A model generated the notes under the pieces. It worked only from the letters and a program-made list of their open reading frames with translations, did not search any database and had not been told where the DNA came from. Both the position numbers and the translations under genes were made by a program. Shown one piece after another: positions 42,266 to 51,440 of a stretch of 64,000 nucleotides of DNA. The DNA is taken from assembly GCA_021325515.1 (NCBI GenBank), contig JAJPHC010000054.1, positions 83,874 through 147,873 of the forward strand, given 5' to 3'. Within the stretch, counting starts at the first letter, position 1, and every line of letters begins with the position of its first letter. Source of the stretch: Acidobacteriota bacterium (lineage in GTDB: Bacteria; Acidobacteriota; Thermoanaerobaculia; Gp7-AA8).

Positions 42266-43780
42266 CTAGCGGCTCGCGTCAGTGCGGTTCCGAAAGGCGC
42301 CGGCCGCCACCAGCAGCATCGCCAGCCATGCGAACCAATCGCCGAAGCGCACATAGGGCGTCGTCGTCTCGCGCGGTTGAAAATCGGCGTAGATGATTCC
42401 GCTCTGGCCCATCGGCAGTTCCTTCACGATGCGGCCGGCGGGATCGATGAACGCGCTGATGCCCGTCGTCCCCGCACGCAGCAGATAGCGGTCATCTTCG
42501 ATCGCGCGCAGCCGCGCCTGATTGAGATGCTGCCGCGGCGCATACGTCCCGTCGTACCACGCGTCGTTCGTAATCGTCACCAGCACATCGGCGCCGTGCC
42601 GCACCTGCGTCCGCGTGATCTGCGGATAGACGACCTCGTAGCAGATGGCCGGTCCATAGTGAAACTTTCCGGCGAGGGGTGTGTCCTTCGTCCCGAACTC
42701 GAACTCGCCGACTGCGTGCACGAGCTTCTTCGCGAAGAAGAGCGCCTTGCGCAGCGGCACGTACTCGCCGAACGGCACGAGCCGGATCTTGTCGTAATGC
42801 CCGATGGTCCGGCCGCCGCTGACGAGAAATGCCGCATTCCACATCCGGTTCGAGCGGTTCTCATCTTCGGCAATCGATCCGAGGATGATGTCGGCGCCGG
42901 ATTCATGCGAGACGTTCTCGATCGTGCTCCTGAAGAACTCGGTGCTGTTGAAGGAGAGCGGAACGGTCGACTCCGGCCAGATCACGACTTGCGCGCCGCC
43001 ATGAATCGCTTCGCTCGTCATCGCCATCATGCGCTGATAGATCGCGAGGAGGTTCGCGTCGTTCCAGCGCATCTCCTGCGAGATGTTCGGCTGCAGCAGC
43101 GCGGCACGCGTCACCGGCTGCCCGTTCGGGCGCACCATCAGCTTCGACGCGACCAGCCCAGTCGCCCACCAGACGAACATGACGATCGACACGAGTCCGA
43201 TGACGATGATCCGCGCGATGCCCTGCGGCCGCGCGAGAAACAGCCAGGCGATCACAATCGACGGCAGCAGGATCAGAAATCCGATGAAGTACGGTCCAGC
43301 AACGCGATCGAACTGGATGAACGACGTGTAGTCGACGATCGACGCCGCGAGCAGATTCCAGGGAAAGCCGGTGAAGGCGTAGGTGCGAACGTACTCGACC
43401 GCCGGCCACGCCAGCGCGACGAGCAGCCAGCGCGGGAAGGAACTGCCCGGCGCGATGCGCCATGCGAGCCAGCCGTAGAGCGCGCCGTAGATGCCGAGGT
43501 AGAGGCTCATCGCGATGAAGATCAGCACGCCGGTGACGTACGGCAGGCCGCCGTAGTGCGACATCACGCGGATCACCCACGGCACCATCAACAGCCACGA
43601 CGTCGTATGTGCGGCCCATCCGAGAAACGTGCTCTCCCATGGTCCGCTGGCACGGCCGAGCGCGATGAAGAGCGGAATGAACGCGACGAACGCAAACCAA
43701 CTGATCGATGCGTTGGGAAACGCGAGGGCGAACAAAACACCGCTGGCGATGGCGAGGATGTAACGAAGGGCGCGATTCAT
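42266..43780 (-). CDS. lnt: Apolipoprotein N-acyltransferase
   Basis: 504 residues from MNRALRYILAIASG. About six N-terminal membrane helices (1-210) precede a periplasmic nitrilase-like domain. The catalytic triad is Glu270 (IWPESTVPL), Lys331 (GHYDKIRLVPFGEYVP) and Cys380 (GPAICYEVVYP), at spacing close to E. coli Lnt (267, 335, 387). A further hydrophobic C-terminal segment (FAWLAMLLVAAGAF) follows. It adds the third acyl chain to lipoproteins in the inner membrane. The stop lies inside the repeat-bearing gap ahead of prfB. Confidence 0.95.
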   Translation of the reverse strand: MNRALRYILAIASGVLFALAFPNASISWFAFVAFIPLFIALGRASGPWESTFLGWAAHTTSWLLMVPWVIRVMSHYGGLPYVTGVLIFIAMSLYLGIYGALYGWLAWRIAPGSSFPRWLLVALAWPAVEYVRTYAFTGFPWNLLAASIVDYTSFIQFDRVAGPYFIGFLILLPSIVIAWLFLARPQGIARIIVIGLVSIVMFVWWATGLVASKLMVRPNGQPVTRAALLQPNISQEMRWNDANLLAIYQRMMAMTSEAIHGGAQVVIWPESTVPLSFNSTEFFRSTIENVSHESGADIILGSIAEDENRSNRMWNAAFLVSGGRTIGHYDKIRLVPFGEYVPLRKALFFAKKLVHAVGEFEFGTKDTPLAGKFHYGPAICYEVVYPQITRTQVRHGADVLVTITNDAWYDGTYAPRQHLNQARLRAIEDDRYLLRAGTTGISAFIDPAGRIVKELPMGQSGIIYADFQPRETTTPYVRFGDWFAWLAMLLVAAGAFRNRTDASR

Positions 43781-43824
43781 CAGGCAATCGGACCGCGAGC
43801 CAACGAGCCCGCGTACCCGCGCAG

Positions 43825-44292
43825 CTACTTCTTGAACAGCGCCTCGAACGCCTTCCGCGCGTCGTCCGGCGTTTGCGGCTGCCGAGGCTTGTCGGCGGCG
43901 AGATCCTTCACGATCTTCGGCTGGAACATCCCGCACTCGTTGCGCGCATGTTTGTTCGACACACGCGCCGGGATGTTCTCCCGGCATTCCCACAACGTGG
44001 TGGTGTCGAAGAAGCGGCAGTTGCCGCACGAGTGAAGATCAGCTCCGCACTTCAGGCAGGTCTCATCCTGTGTCGGCATCTCGAGACCGACGCGCAGCTG
44101 TCCGCACCGGTTGCACTTGAACGCCTCGGGGCCGAACCCTCCGGCAGTGCGCCCGCGCGGCGCGCCTTCCATACGCTGGCGCTGCGGCTCGGGCCGCGGC
44201 GTCTGCGGGCGCTGCCCGCCTCCGGACGAATACGAACTGGAGCCGCCGCCGTCCTGATATCCGCGATGTTTGTATTTGCGATAGTCACTCAA
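43825..44292 (-). CDS. Zinc-ribbon protein with disordered N-terminus
   Basis: 155 residues from a TTG 5 bp after the preceding stop. Residues 1-55 are rich in Gly, Ser, Arg and Pro and look disordered. Then come paired cysteines: FKCNRCGQLRVGLEMPTQDETCLKCGAD (a four-Cys zinc ribbon) and LHSCGNCRFFDTTTLWECRENIP ... NECGMF (a second cluster). The C-terminus is basic and helical. I recognise no named family; nucleic-acid or protein binding is plausible. Confidence 0.7.
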   Translation of the reverse strand: MSDYRKYKHRGYQDGGGSSSYSSGGGQRPQTPRPEPQRQRMEGAPRGRTAGGFGPEAFKCNRCGQLRVGLEMPTQDETCLKCGADLHSCGNCRFFDTTTLWECRENIPARVSNKHARNECGMFQPKIVKDLAADKPRQPQTPDDARKAFEALFKK

Positions 44293-44297
44293 TGTGG

Positions 44298-44450
44298 TTA
44301 CCTCATGAAAACGTAGTAGACCGCCGCGAGAGTCAGAAGCAATCCGATGATGAGCAGAATCACGCGGATGGCGAAACGCGCCAGCTTCAATACGAACCAG
44401 ATGAAGAAGATGGCGAGGAGGATGCCAACGATCTCAGCGGTGGTCGGCAT
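44298..44450 (-). CDS. 50-residue membrane protein
   Basis: A short gene not long enough to be found by length alone. It encodes MPTTAEIVGILLAIFFIWFV followed by LKLARFAIRVILLIIGLLLTLAAVYYVFMR: two hydrophobic segments with a basic KLARFAIR between, i.e. a small hairpin membrane protein. It ends 5 bp before the zinc-ribbon gene on the same strand, so the two are likely co-expressed. Function unknown. Confidence 0.65.
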   Translation of the reverse strand: MPTTAEIVGILLAIFFIWFVLKLARFAIRVILLIIGLLLTLAAVYYVFMR

Positions 44451-44486
44451 TCAGGGATGCGGACAGTGTAACAGCTTCGCGAGTCT

Positions 44487-44530
44487 CGTTCATCCCGAGC
44501 GAAGTCGAGGGATCAACGAGGGCGCCGCGC
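44487..44530. repeat. Diverged single copy of the 3058-3268 repeat arm
   Basis: TCATCCCGAGCGAAGTCGAG followed by GGATCAACGAGGGCGCCGCG resembles the arm of the large inverted repeat near 3060 (TCCTGAGCGAAGCGAAGGATCAACGAAGGCGCCGGG in pieces), with scattered differences. It lies between two minus-strand genes. Confidence 0.7.
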
Positions 44531-44546
44531 TTCGCGTTGCTCGCGG

Positions 44547-45554
44547 CTACTCGATGAACTTCGATGGGAACGGACGCGGGATGAACACCGCGGGATCGTT
44601 CGTCACATTCTCTGTGATCGTGTAGAACGGAATCGCACTGCCATCGCACTGGAAGGTGATCGTGTCGCCCGTGCTGAGCCCGGAAGCGAACTGACTCGCG
44701 GGGACCAGCGTGAAGTAATCGCCGGGAAGGATGAGGCTCTTCAACCCGCGAAGCTGTCCTTTCGCGTCGTAGATCAGCGCCTGAACGGTCGTCGCAGTCA
44801 GCGTGCGGAAGCCGATGTTCAGGCGAAAGTGCGCATCGGGAATCGTGACCGTCATCGCCGGCGCGCGGAGGAAATCGAAGGGAGCGACTGCGGACTCGAA
44901 CGAGCCGAACGTGCCCGGCGCCGCATCCGTGTAGTGCCTCGCGATCACCATCGGCACCGCTGGCTCGCTGTCGTCATCAGGAACGATGTCGAGCGAGCCG
45001 ATGCCGCCGGCGCCGATTGCGGCGACGACATCGTCCCACTCGAGTTGCTGGCGCAGGCCGCTGAACGCGTACCGAATCGACGGATCGCTGTCGCTCGCAA
45101 GGCCCGAAGGATGAAAGACGATGCGGCCGCGCTGGCCTCCGGCGTTCGACAGCAACTGGAGCGAGGTCCGGAAGTGTGCGCCGTTCGCACCCGCGGCCGA
45201 GCCGGCGATCGGCACGATCGCCTTGCGCGTCATCCTGCGGAACTGCGGATCAGGCGGCAGCGTCATCTCGATCGCGCCATGACACGCGCCATCGATCTGA
45301 TACTGCGGATCGAACTGCGCATCCACCTGATACCAGTAGTGCGTCGCCTCACTCACGCGATGCGGGATCGTGAAGCTGGTCGTGTACACGGCGTAGTTCG
45401 TCTCGCTGTTGAACTCGTCGCGCGACTCCGTCACTTTGTACGACGACGCCCCGATGTAGCGATCCCATTCGAGCCTGTTGCCGGCGACGCGTACGTTGAG
45501 ATCGCAGGCGAAGATGCCGGGAGCGAAGAGAATCGCGAGGAGCGCCAGTCTCAT
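44547..45554 (-). CDS. Secreted hypothetical protein with fibronectin-like start
   Basis: 335 residues with a short signal peptide (MRLALLAILFAPGIFA). Residues about 17-90 (CDLNVRVAGNRLEWDRYIGASSYKVTESRDEF ... HYWYQVDAQF) look like a fibronectin type III module; the rest is beta-rich (KAIVPIAGSAAGANGAHFRTSLQLLSNAGGQRGRIVFHPSG, PGDYFTLVPASQFASGLSTGDTITF). I have no named function. The start overlaps the E2 stop by 4 bp, an odd partner for a secreted protein. Confidence 0.65.
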   Translation of the reverse strand: MRLALLAILFAPGIFACDLNVRVAGNRLEWDRYIGASSYKVTESRDEFNSETNYAVYTTSFTIPHRVSEATHYWYQVDAQFDPQYQIDGACHGAIEMTLPPDPQFRRMTRKAIVPIAGSAAGANGAHFRTSLQLLSNAGGQRGRIVFHPSGLASDSDPSIRYAFSGLRQQLEWDDVVAAIGAGGIGSLDIVPDDDSEPAVPMVIARHYTDAAPGTFGSFESAVAPFDFLRAPAMTVTIPDAHFRLNIGFRTLTATTVQALIYDAKGQLRGLKSLILPGDYFTLVPASQFASGLSTGDTITFQCDGSAIPFYTITENVTNDPAVFIPRPFPSKFIE

Positions 45555-46822
45555 AGGAGCAGTCGGATCGGCTGCTCGAGGTACTGCCTCAGCGTCTTCA
45601 GATACTCCGCGCCGGCCGCACCGTCGATCACCCGATGATCACAGGACATCGTAATCTTCATACGGTCGCGGACGACGATCTGTCGCTCCTGATTCACAAC
45701 GGGCCGCGCCTCCGCGGCGCCGATCGCGAGAATCGCCACATTCGGCGGGTTGATGATCGCGGTGAACTCTTCGATTCCCCACGCGCCGAGGTTGGAGATG
45801 GTGAACGTGGATCCCTGGTACTCGTGAGGCTGCAGCTTGCGATTCTTCGCCTTCTCCGCAAGGCTGCGCACTTCCGCGGCGATGTCGGCGATCGACTTCT
45901 GATCGGCATTGCGGACGACAGGCGTGATCAGCCCTTCAGGAGTGGAGACGGCGATGCCGATATGAATCTCGCCATGCTGGGAGATCGCATCATCGCTCCA
46001 GCTCGAATTGACGGCGGGATGATGGCGCAGTGCGAGCGCCGCGGCGCGCACGATGAAGTCGTTGACGCTGAGCTTCGCGCCGAGCGCCTCGTTGAGCTGC
46101 GTGCGCATCGAGAGCAGGTTCGTGACGTCGTAGTCGGCGGTCAGATAGAAGTGCGGGATGGGACCGGTCGACTCGGCCAGCCGCTTCGCGATCGTGCGGC
46201 GCATCGCCGACAGCGGAACGGACTGCGCATGTAGGACAGGCGCCCCCGCCTGTCCTCCGGGCGCCTTCATTGCGACAGGCGAGGGCGCCTGTCGTACACC
46301 TACATTCTTGATGTCGCTGGCGACGATGCGGCCATTCGGTCCCGATCCCTGAATCTGATCGAGACTCACGCCCATGTCTGCTGCGATCTTTCGCGCGAGC
46401 GGAGAGGATCTGCGACGTCCGCCTGCCGCCGGGATGGCGACGACGTTGGCGGCGACCGGCGGCGCCGCGGCGCGATCGACGCGCGGGCCTTTCATCTCGA
46501 CGGCTTCGCCATACTCGCCCGTCGAATGCTTCACCGAATCCTTGCGGTCCGTCGCGCGGCGAGAAGGCTCGGGCGCTTTCTCTCCCGCCGCCAGCACGAC
46601 GGCGAGACGGCCGCCGACCGGCACGACCTCCCCTTCCGCCGCGCTCACTTCGGCGAGGGTTCCATCCTGTTCGGCTTCGAGATCGAGATTGACCTTGTCG
46701 GTTTCGATCTCGAGCACAGGCTCGCCCTTCTTCACTGCATCGCCCGCCTTCTTGTACCAGCGGACGACTTTCCCCTCGCTCATCGCATCGCCCATCTTGG
46801 GCATGATGATTTCCATCGTCAC
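45551..46822 (-). CDS. 2-oxoacid dehydrogenase E2 (dihydrolipoamide acyltransferase)
   Basis: 423 residues. One lipoyl domain (about 1-78, lipoyl Lys in EIETDKVNLDLEAE), an Ala/Pro linker, a peripheral subunit-binding domain (SSPLARKIAADMGVSLDQIQGSGPNGRIVASDI, about 137-170), a second linker (about 172-200) and the acyltransferase core ending in MTMSCDHRVIDGAAGAEYL (the HxxxDG active site). It moves an acyl group from lipoate to CoA. Adjacent E1 genes form its complex; no E3 is near. The second linker is encoded by a palindromic repeat, listed separately. The acyl specificity (pyruvate or branched-chain) is not certain. Confidence 0.93.
   Translation of the reverse strand: MTMEIIMPKMGDAMSEGKVVRWYKKAGDAVKKGEPVLEIETDKVNLDLEAEQDGTLAEVSAAEGEVVPVGGRLAVVLAAGEKAPEPSRRATDRKDSVKHSTGEYGEAVEMKGPRVDRAAAPPVAANVVAIPAAGGRRRSSPLARKIAADMGVSLDQIQGSGPNGRIVASDIKNVGVRQAPSPVAMKAPGGQAGAPVLHAQSVPLSAMRRTIAKRLAESTGPIPHFYLTADYDVTNLLSMRTQLNEALGAKLSVNDFIVRAAALALRHHPAVNSSWSDDAISQHGEIHIGIAVSTPEGLITPVVRNADQKSIADIAAEVRSLAEKAKNRKLQPHEYQGSTFTISNLGAWGIEEFTAIINPPNVAILAIGAAEARPVVNQERQIVVRDRMKITMSCDHRVIDGAAGAEYLKTLRQYLEQPIRLLL
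46230..46298. repeat. Palindromic element inside the E2 coding sequence
   Basis: Segments 46230-46256 and 46272-46298 are near reverse complements (about four mismatches in 27), and each is itself a hairpin: GGACAGGCG/CGCCTGTCC (46234-46255) and CGACAGGCG/CGCCTGTCG (46273-46294). It is read in frame on the minus strand as a Pro/Ala/Gly-rich linker. Confidence 0.9.
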
Positions 46823-47809
46823 TCACTCCCTGTACAGCACGCGCTTCACCGCCGCGACCACATGCTCTTCGTGCGGCGTTGCCAGCAGCTCGAGGTTGCG
46901 CGCGTACGGCATCGGGACGTCCTCGCCGGTAACACGCGCGACCGGCGCATCGAGCTCGTCGAACATCCTCTCGTTGATGCTCGCGGAGATCTCCGCGCCC
47001 GGACCGAACGGCTTCCACTGCTCCTGCACGACGATCGCGCGATGCGTTTTCGAGACCGAGGCGTAGACCGGCTCCATGTCGAGCGGCCGCAGACAGCGGA
47101 GATCGATCACTTCGAGCTCGATCCCCTCATCCTTCGCGAGCTTCTCGGCGACGATGAGCGAGAGCTGCAGCATGCGGCCCCACGACACGATCGTCGCGTC
47201 GCGCCCTTCGCGCGCGAGGCGCGACTCGCCGAACGGCACGGTGAAGTTCGGGTCGTCCGGAACTTCTCCCTTCATGCCGTACAGCGCGGCGCTCTCGAGG
47301 AACATCACCGGATCCTTTCCGCGGATCGCGGTCTTCAGCAGTCCCTTCGCGTCGGCCGGCGATCCCGGCGCAACGACCTTGAGTCCCGGAAAGTGCGCAT
47401 AGAACGATTCGAACGACTGCGAGTGCTGCGCGGAAAGCTGCACGCCTGCACCATGCGGCCCGCGAATCACGACCGGAATGTCGACCTGCCCGCCGGAGAA
47501 GTAGCGGATCTTCGCCGCATGATTGAGGATCTGATCGGCGGCGACGATCGCGAAGTTCACGGTCATCATCTCGACGATCGGGCGAAGTCCCAGCATCGCC
47601 ATGCCGACTGCCGTGCCGACCATTCCCGCTTCCGCGATCGGCGTATCGATCACGCGCTTCGCACCGTACTTCTTCAGCATGCCGGCGGTGATGCGGAACG
47701 TCCCTTCGTAGATGCCGATGTCCTCACCCATGATGAGGACGCTCGGATCGCGATCCATCTCTTCCATCATCGCGGCGCGAATCGCGTCGCGGTAACTCAT
47801 CTCGCTCAT
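46823..47809 (-). CDS. pdhB: 2-oxoacid dehydrogenase E1 beta subunit
   Basis: 328 residues, standard size. The transketolase-like pyrimidine-binding domain is seen in MSYRDAIRAAMMEEMDRDPSVLIMGEDIGIYEGTFRITAGMLKKYGAKRVIDTPIAEAGMVGTAVG, with the Glu that activates thiamine diphosphate, then PVVIRGPHGAGVQLSAQHSQSFESFYAHFPGLKVVAPGSPADAKGLLKTAI and the C-terminal domain. It forms the alpha2beta2 E1 with the product of the upstream gene (4-bp overlap); the next gene, E2, follows without a gap. Confidence 0.95.
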   Translation of the reverse strand: MSEMSYRDAIRAAMMEEMDRDPSVLIMGEDIGIYEGTFRITAGMLKKYGAKRVIDTPIAEAGMVGTAVGMAMLGLRPIVEMMTVNFAIVAADQILNHAAKIRYFSGGQVDIPVVIRGPHGAGVQLSAQHSQSFESFYAHFPGLKVVAPGSPADAKGLLKTAIRGKDPVMFLESAALYGMKGEVPDDPNFTVPFGESRLAREGRDATIVSWGRMLQLSLIVAEKLAKDEGIELEVIDLRCLRPLDMEPVYASVSKTHRAIVVQEQWKPFGPGAEISASINERMFDELDAPVARVTGEDVPMPYARNLELLATPHEEHVVAAVKRVLYRE

Positions 47810-48861
47810 CGGACCGTATCCTCCGCCACCGGCCGCGGCCCATGCTCGGCCACGACATCATGGAACAGCTCCCCACCTTCCGGCAGCGGACTCTCCTCGG
47901 CGAATTTCACCGCGGCGGCGACGCGCTCCGCGGCTTCATCTTCGAAGCTCTGGATCGTCTCGTCTTTCAGGCCACACATCTCCTGCAGACGATTCTTCAG
48001 AATCAGAATCGGATCGCGGTGCTTGTGCTGCTCGACTTCATCCTTCGAACGGTACGGCTGGAGAATGTCGGCCGCGCCGTGACCGGAAAAGCGATACGTG
48101 ATCGCTTCGATGCAGTACGGCTGGCCCGTCTCGCGAATCTGCTTCACGACGCGATCGGCAACACCGCGCACCGCGAAGACATCCTGCGCGTCAACCTTCT
48201 CGCTCGGGATGTTGTAGGCGCGCACGCGCGCCGCAAGATCAGTCAGCGCCGAGTGACGCTCGACCGAAGTGCCCATCGCGTAGCCGTTGTTCTCGATGAC
48301 GAAGAGCACGGGACACATCCCCTGCTTCCCCCACAGGCCGGCCATGTTCATCGCCTCGTGGAACGAGCCGATGTTCATCGCTCCATCGCCGAAGTAGCAG
48401 ACCGCGATGCGGTCGGTTTCCTTGTAGCGGAGCGCGAATGCGGAGCCGGCGGCGAGCGTGAGATGCCCGCCGACGATCCCATAGCCTCCGTAGAAGCCAT
48501 GCTCGACATCGAAGAGATGCATCGAGCCGCCCTTGCCTTTCGAGACACCGGTGGCTTTCCCGAAGAGCTCGGCCATGACGCGGCCTGGATCCGAACCGAG
48601 GAGGAGGGTATGAGCGTGATCGCGATAGCCCGCGAACACGATGTCGTCCTTCTTCGTCGCACTGAGGATGCCGACGGCAACGGCTTCCTGCCCTGAGTAG
48701 ACGTGGAGATATCCGCCGATTTTGCCGCGGCGGAACTCACGCTCCGTCGCTTCTTCGAAGCGGCGGATGAAGATCATTTGCCGGAGGATTTCGGTCCATT
48801 CCGGCGCGCATGCCGCCGCCTCGGCGACGGCTGCAGACTGTGTCGTTTTCTGCTTCCCCAT
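47806..48861 (-). CDS. pdhA: 2-oxoacid dehydrogenase E1 alpha subunit
   Basis: 351 residues from MGKQKTTQS. Thiamine diphosphate and magnesium site: AVCYFGDGAMNIGSFHEAMNMAGLWGKQGMCPVLFVIENNGYAMGT (GDG...NN motif), and MHLFDVEHGFYGGYGIVGGHLTLAAGSAFALRYK; the phosphorylation-loop region YRFSGHGAADILQPYRSKDEV is present. It decarboxylates the 2-oxoacid. An upstream in-frame ATG exists at 48897, but the shorter form fits family length. First gene of the E1 alpha-E1 beta-E2 operon. Confidence 0.94.
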   Translation of the reverse strand: MGKQKTTQSAAVAEAAACAPEWTEILRQMIFIRRFEEATEREFRRGKIGGYLHVYSGQEAVAVGILSATKKDDIVFAGYRDHAHTLLLGSDPGRVMAELFGKATGVSKGKGGSMHLFDVEHGFYGGYGIVGGHLTLAAGSAFALRYKETDRIAVCYFGDGAMNIGSFHEAMNMAGLWGKQGMCPVLFVIENNGYAMGTSVERHSALTDLAARVRAYNIPSEKVDAQDVFAVRGVADRVVKQIRETGQPYCIEAITYRFSGHGAADILQPYRSKDEVEQHKHRDPILILKNRLQEMCGLKDETIQSFEDEAAERVAAAVKFAEESPLPEGGELFHDVVAEHGPRPVAEDTVR

Positions 48862-48946
48862 GAGGGTCACGGATTCTAAGCAAAAACCGTGCGTCACGCT
48901 AATGGCAGAATCCGGACAACCAGCGGCGTTGCCCTACACTGGTTCC

Positions 48947-50752
48947 ATGCTCCGGATCCTCGCCGCGGCCCTCGCACTTGCGTTCGCACTCCCCTCCTTC
49001 GCCGTCGACCTTCCCTCCGAGCGCGAGAAGTGGATCGAGATCGAGACCGGCGATCTGCACATCTTCAGCAACGCGAGCGAGCGCCAGACTTCGGAGATCG
49101 CGCAGAACCTCGTGCGGATGCGCGAGGCCGTGGGCCGCATCACGCAACTGAAAGTCCACTCCGCCGTCCCGACCAACGTCTACATCTTCCGCAACGAGTC
49201 GTCGTTCGCGCCGTATCGCGATCTGACGCTGGGGCGCCGCGCCGGCGTGAGCGGCCTCTTTCTCGGCGGCGACCAGGCGAACTTCATCCTGCTCGATGCC
49301 GACGCACCGGGCGGGATCGATCGCGTCGTCTACCACGAGCTGACGCACTACTTCGTGAAGAACACACTGGCCGGCCTGCCGCTCTGGTTTCATGAAGGAA
49401 TCGCGGAGTACTACTCGACCTTCTCCGCGCGAGGCGAGGATGTCGATCTCGGCATTCCCATCAAAGAACACGTCCTCTGGCTGCGCGATCAGCCGCTGAT
49501 CCCGCTGGCAGAGCTCTTCGCCGTCGACACCGCATCGAAGGATTACAACGAAGGTTCGCGGCAGGGAGTGTTCTACGCGGAGTCGTGGGCGATGGTGCAC
49601 TACCTCCTCAACTCTCCCGAGCGGCACGCTCAATTGCCGAAGTTCCTCACGCTCCTCGCTTCGAATCAATCGGCCGGCGAGGCATTCCTCGCCGCCTTCA
49701 ATTCGTCGTTCGACGACATGGAGAAAGAGCTGAAGGCCTACGTGCGGCGCCTCTCGTTTCAGTATCGCCGCTATGCCGTCGCCGATCTTGCGATTCCGCC
49801 GGTGGCGGCGCCGAAGACGATGGCTCATGCTGAAGTTCTCTACCGGCTCGGCGATCTCCTCACGCGAGGCTCCAACGGCCGCGCCTCCGCTGAAGCAGAG
49901 CGATTCCTGAGGACCGCAATCTACGAACAGAACGACAGTGCCGGCGCCTACGCCACTCTCGCCCTCCTTCACGACCTCGGCGGGCGCATCGCGGAGGCAT
50001 CGGTTGAATACGAGCGCGCCGTGAAATTCGGATCGAACGATCCCGGCGTCTATCTGTCATACGGCCTCACGGTCTTTCGCGCAGCGAACGAGGCGGCCCA
50101 GCGAGGAAACGCTCCGGCATCGGAAGTTCATCGTGCGCGCGGTCTGCTCGAGCGCGCGGCGCAGCTCGCCCCCGGTTCCGCGCGCGCATGGGCGGCGGTC
50201 GGCGCGACGTACGTGATCTCGGACGATGCTCCGGCGCCGGGAATCGCCGCGCTGGAGAAGAGTCTGGCGCTCGCGCCGGGACAGGAAGACGCCGCGGTCA
50301 ATCTCGTGCAGCTCTACGCGCGAGCCGATCGCATCGATGACGCGTCGCGCATCCTCAACGACGTCGTCGCGCGCACGGGAAACCGGGAGACGATCCGGCA
50401 GTGCCGCGAGTCCATTCTCTTCTGCCGACTGCGCCGCGCCGAATCGCTGATCAAGCAGGAGAAGATGGACGACGCCGTCCCCATTCTGCGCACGGTCCTG
50501 AACGAGACGACGGACGCGGAGCTGCGCGCGCGAATCACGACCGTGCTCGCCGACTACGAGAGTCATCGGGGCGCGGAGCGGCAGGCGGTCGAGATCAATC
50601 ATGCGATCGAGCTCGCGAACCGTGGAAAGTTCGGCGAGGCGCTGGCGATCATCGATGCGCTGCTGCCGCAGATCACCGATCCGGAACTGCTCGCCAGTAC
50701 GAAGAGCATGAGAACGGAGATGGCGAAGGCGGCGCAGGCTGCGAAGAAGTAA
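48947..50752 (+). CDS. Secreted DUF1570 metallopeptidase-like protein with TPR repeats
   Basis: 601 residues with a signal peptide (MLRILAAALALAFALPSFA). The DUF1570 domain (about 20-290) has a gluzincin motif, VVYHELTHYFVKNTLAGLPLWFHEGIAEYYS, with HExxH and a downstream Glu. From about 290 the sequence is a run of TPR helices (AEVLYRLGDLLTRGSNGRASAEAERFLRTAIYEQNDSAGAYATLALLHDLGG and later units). These proteins are abundant in Acidobacteriota and Planctomycetes; substrates are unknown. Divergent from pdhA with 85 bp between. Confidence 0.85.
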   Translation: MLRILAAALALAFALPSFAVDLPSEREKWIEIETGDLHIFSNASERQTSEIAQNLVRMREAVGRITQLKVHSAVPTNVYIFRNESSFAPYRDLTLGRRAGVSGLFLGGDQANFILLDADAPGGIDRVVYHELTHYFVKNTLAGLPLWFHEGIAEYYSTFSARGEDVDLGIPIKEHVLWLRDQPLIPLAELFAVDTASKDYNEGSRQGVFYAESWAMVHYLLNSPERHAQLPKFLTLLASNQSAGEAFLAAFNSSFDDMEKELKAYVRRLSFQYRRYAVADLAIPPVAAPKTMAHAEVLYRLGDLLTRGSNGRASAEAERFLRTAIYEQNDSAGAYATLALLHDLGGRIAEASVEYERAVKFGSNDPGVYLSYGLTVFRAANEAAQRGNAPASEVHRARGLLERAAQLAPGSARAWAAVGATYVISDDAPAPGIAALEKSLALAPGQEDAAVNLVQLYARADRIDDASRILNDVVARTGNRETIRQCRESILFCRLRRAESLIKQEKMDDAVPILRTVLNETTDAELRARITTVLADYESHRGAERQAVEINHAIELANRGKFGEALAIIDALLPQITDPELLASTKSMRTEMAKAAQAAKK

Positions 50753-50757
50753 AGGCC

Positions 50758-51405
50758 TCAGCCCGCGGCGGGCGATACTTTCGCGACGGTGACCGTCGTA
50801 CTCGCAGCCTGCGATCTTCGAAAGGCGACTGAGGCATCGCCGAGGACGAATGTCTGGGCGTCGCCGAGAGTCATCGGTTCGGTGATGCGGACACCTTCGA
50901 TGAACGTGCCGTTCTTGCTGTCGAGATCCTGCAGCACGGCGGTGCCGGTGATCGTGATCGACGCGTGGCGGCGCGATACGGTGCCGTCGTCGATCTGAAT
51001 GTCTGCACTCGCGTCGCGGCCGAGGACGTTCACACCTTCCTTGAGAGGAAACTCCTGACCGCGAAATATGACGATGGCAGCAGGCGGCGCGATCTCGGGA
51101 TTGTCGATGGTTCCGACGAATGCGTAGCCGAATCCGTGAACCGTGCGAATGAACTGCTGTTCGCGCGCGCTCTCGCCCAGCGCTGCGCGCACTTCGTTGA
51201 CGAGGCCGGCGAGATTCGCCTCGTTGACGAACGTATCGGGCCAGATCTCTTCGAACAGCTCCTTCTTGCTGAGCGCGCGCGGCGCGTTGCGAATCAGAAT
51301 CTCCAGAAGCTGGAACGCCTTCGGACCGATGTGCAGCGGCTGGCCGCCGTCGAGCAGCAGCCGCTGGTCCGAGTCGAACGTGAATCGTGTGAAGCGAACA
51401 CGCAT
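50758..51405 (-). CDS. Winged-helix DNA-binding protein fused to an FHA domain
   Basis: 215 residues. An OmpR/PhoB-type winged helix (about 1-98; LHIGPKAFQLLEILIRNAPRALSKKELFEEIWPDTFVNEANLAGLVNEVRAALGE ... IRTVHGFGYAFVG) is followed by an FHA domain (about 108-200; NVLGRDASADIQIDDGTVSRRHASITITGTAVLQDLDSKNGTFIEG) with the phosphothreonine-binding Gly-Arg, Ser-x-x-His and Asn-Gly residues. There is no receiver domain, so control is probably through binding a phosphorylated partner. It lies 65 bp downstream of a Ser/Thr kinase gene on the same strand. Confidence 0.92.
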   Translation of the reverse strand: MRVRFTRFTFDSDQRLLLDGGQPLHIGPKAFQLLEILIRNAPRALSKKELFEEIWPDTFVNEANLAGLVNEVRAALGESAREQQFIRTVHGFGYAFVGTIDNPEIAPPAAIVIFRGQEFPLKEGVNVLGRDASADIQIDDGTVSRRHASITITGTAVLQDLDSKNGTFIEGVRITEPMTLGDAQTFVLGDASVAFRRSQAASTTVTVAKVSPAAG

Positions 51406-51440
51406 TCACGAGAGATTATGCAGGAGACGTGACGATGAAA

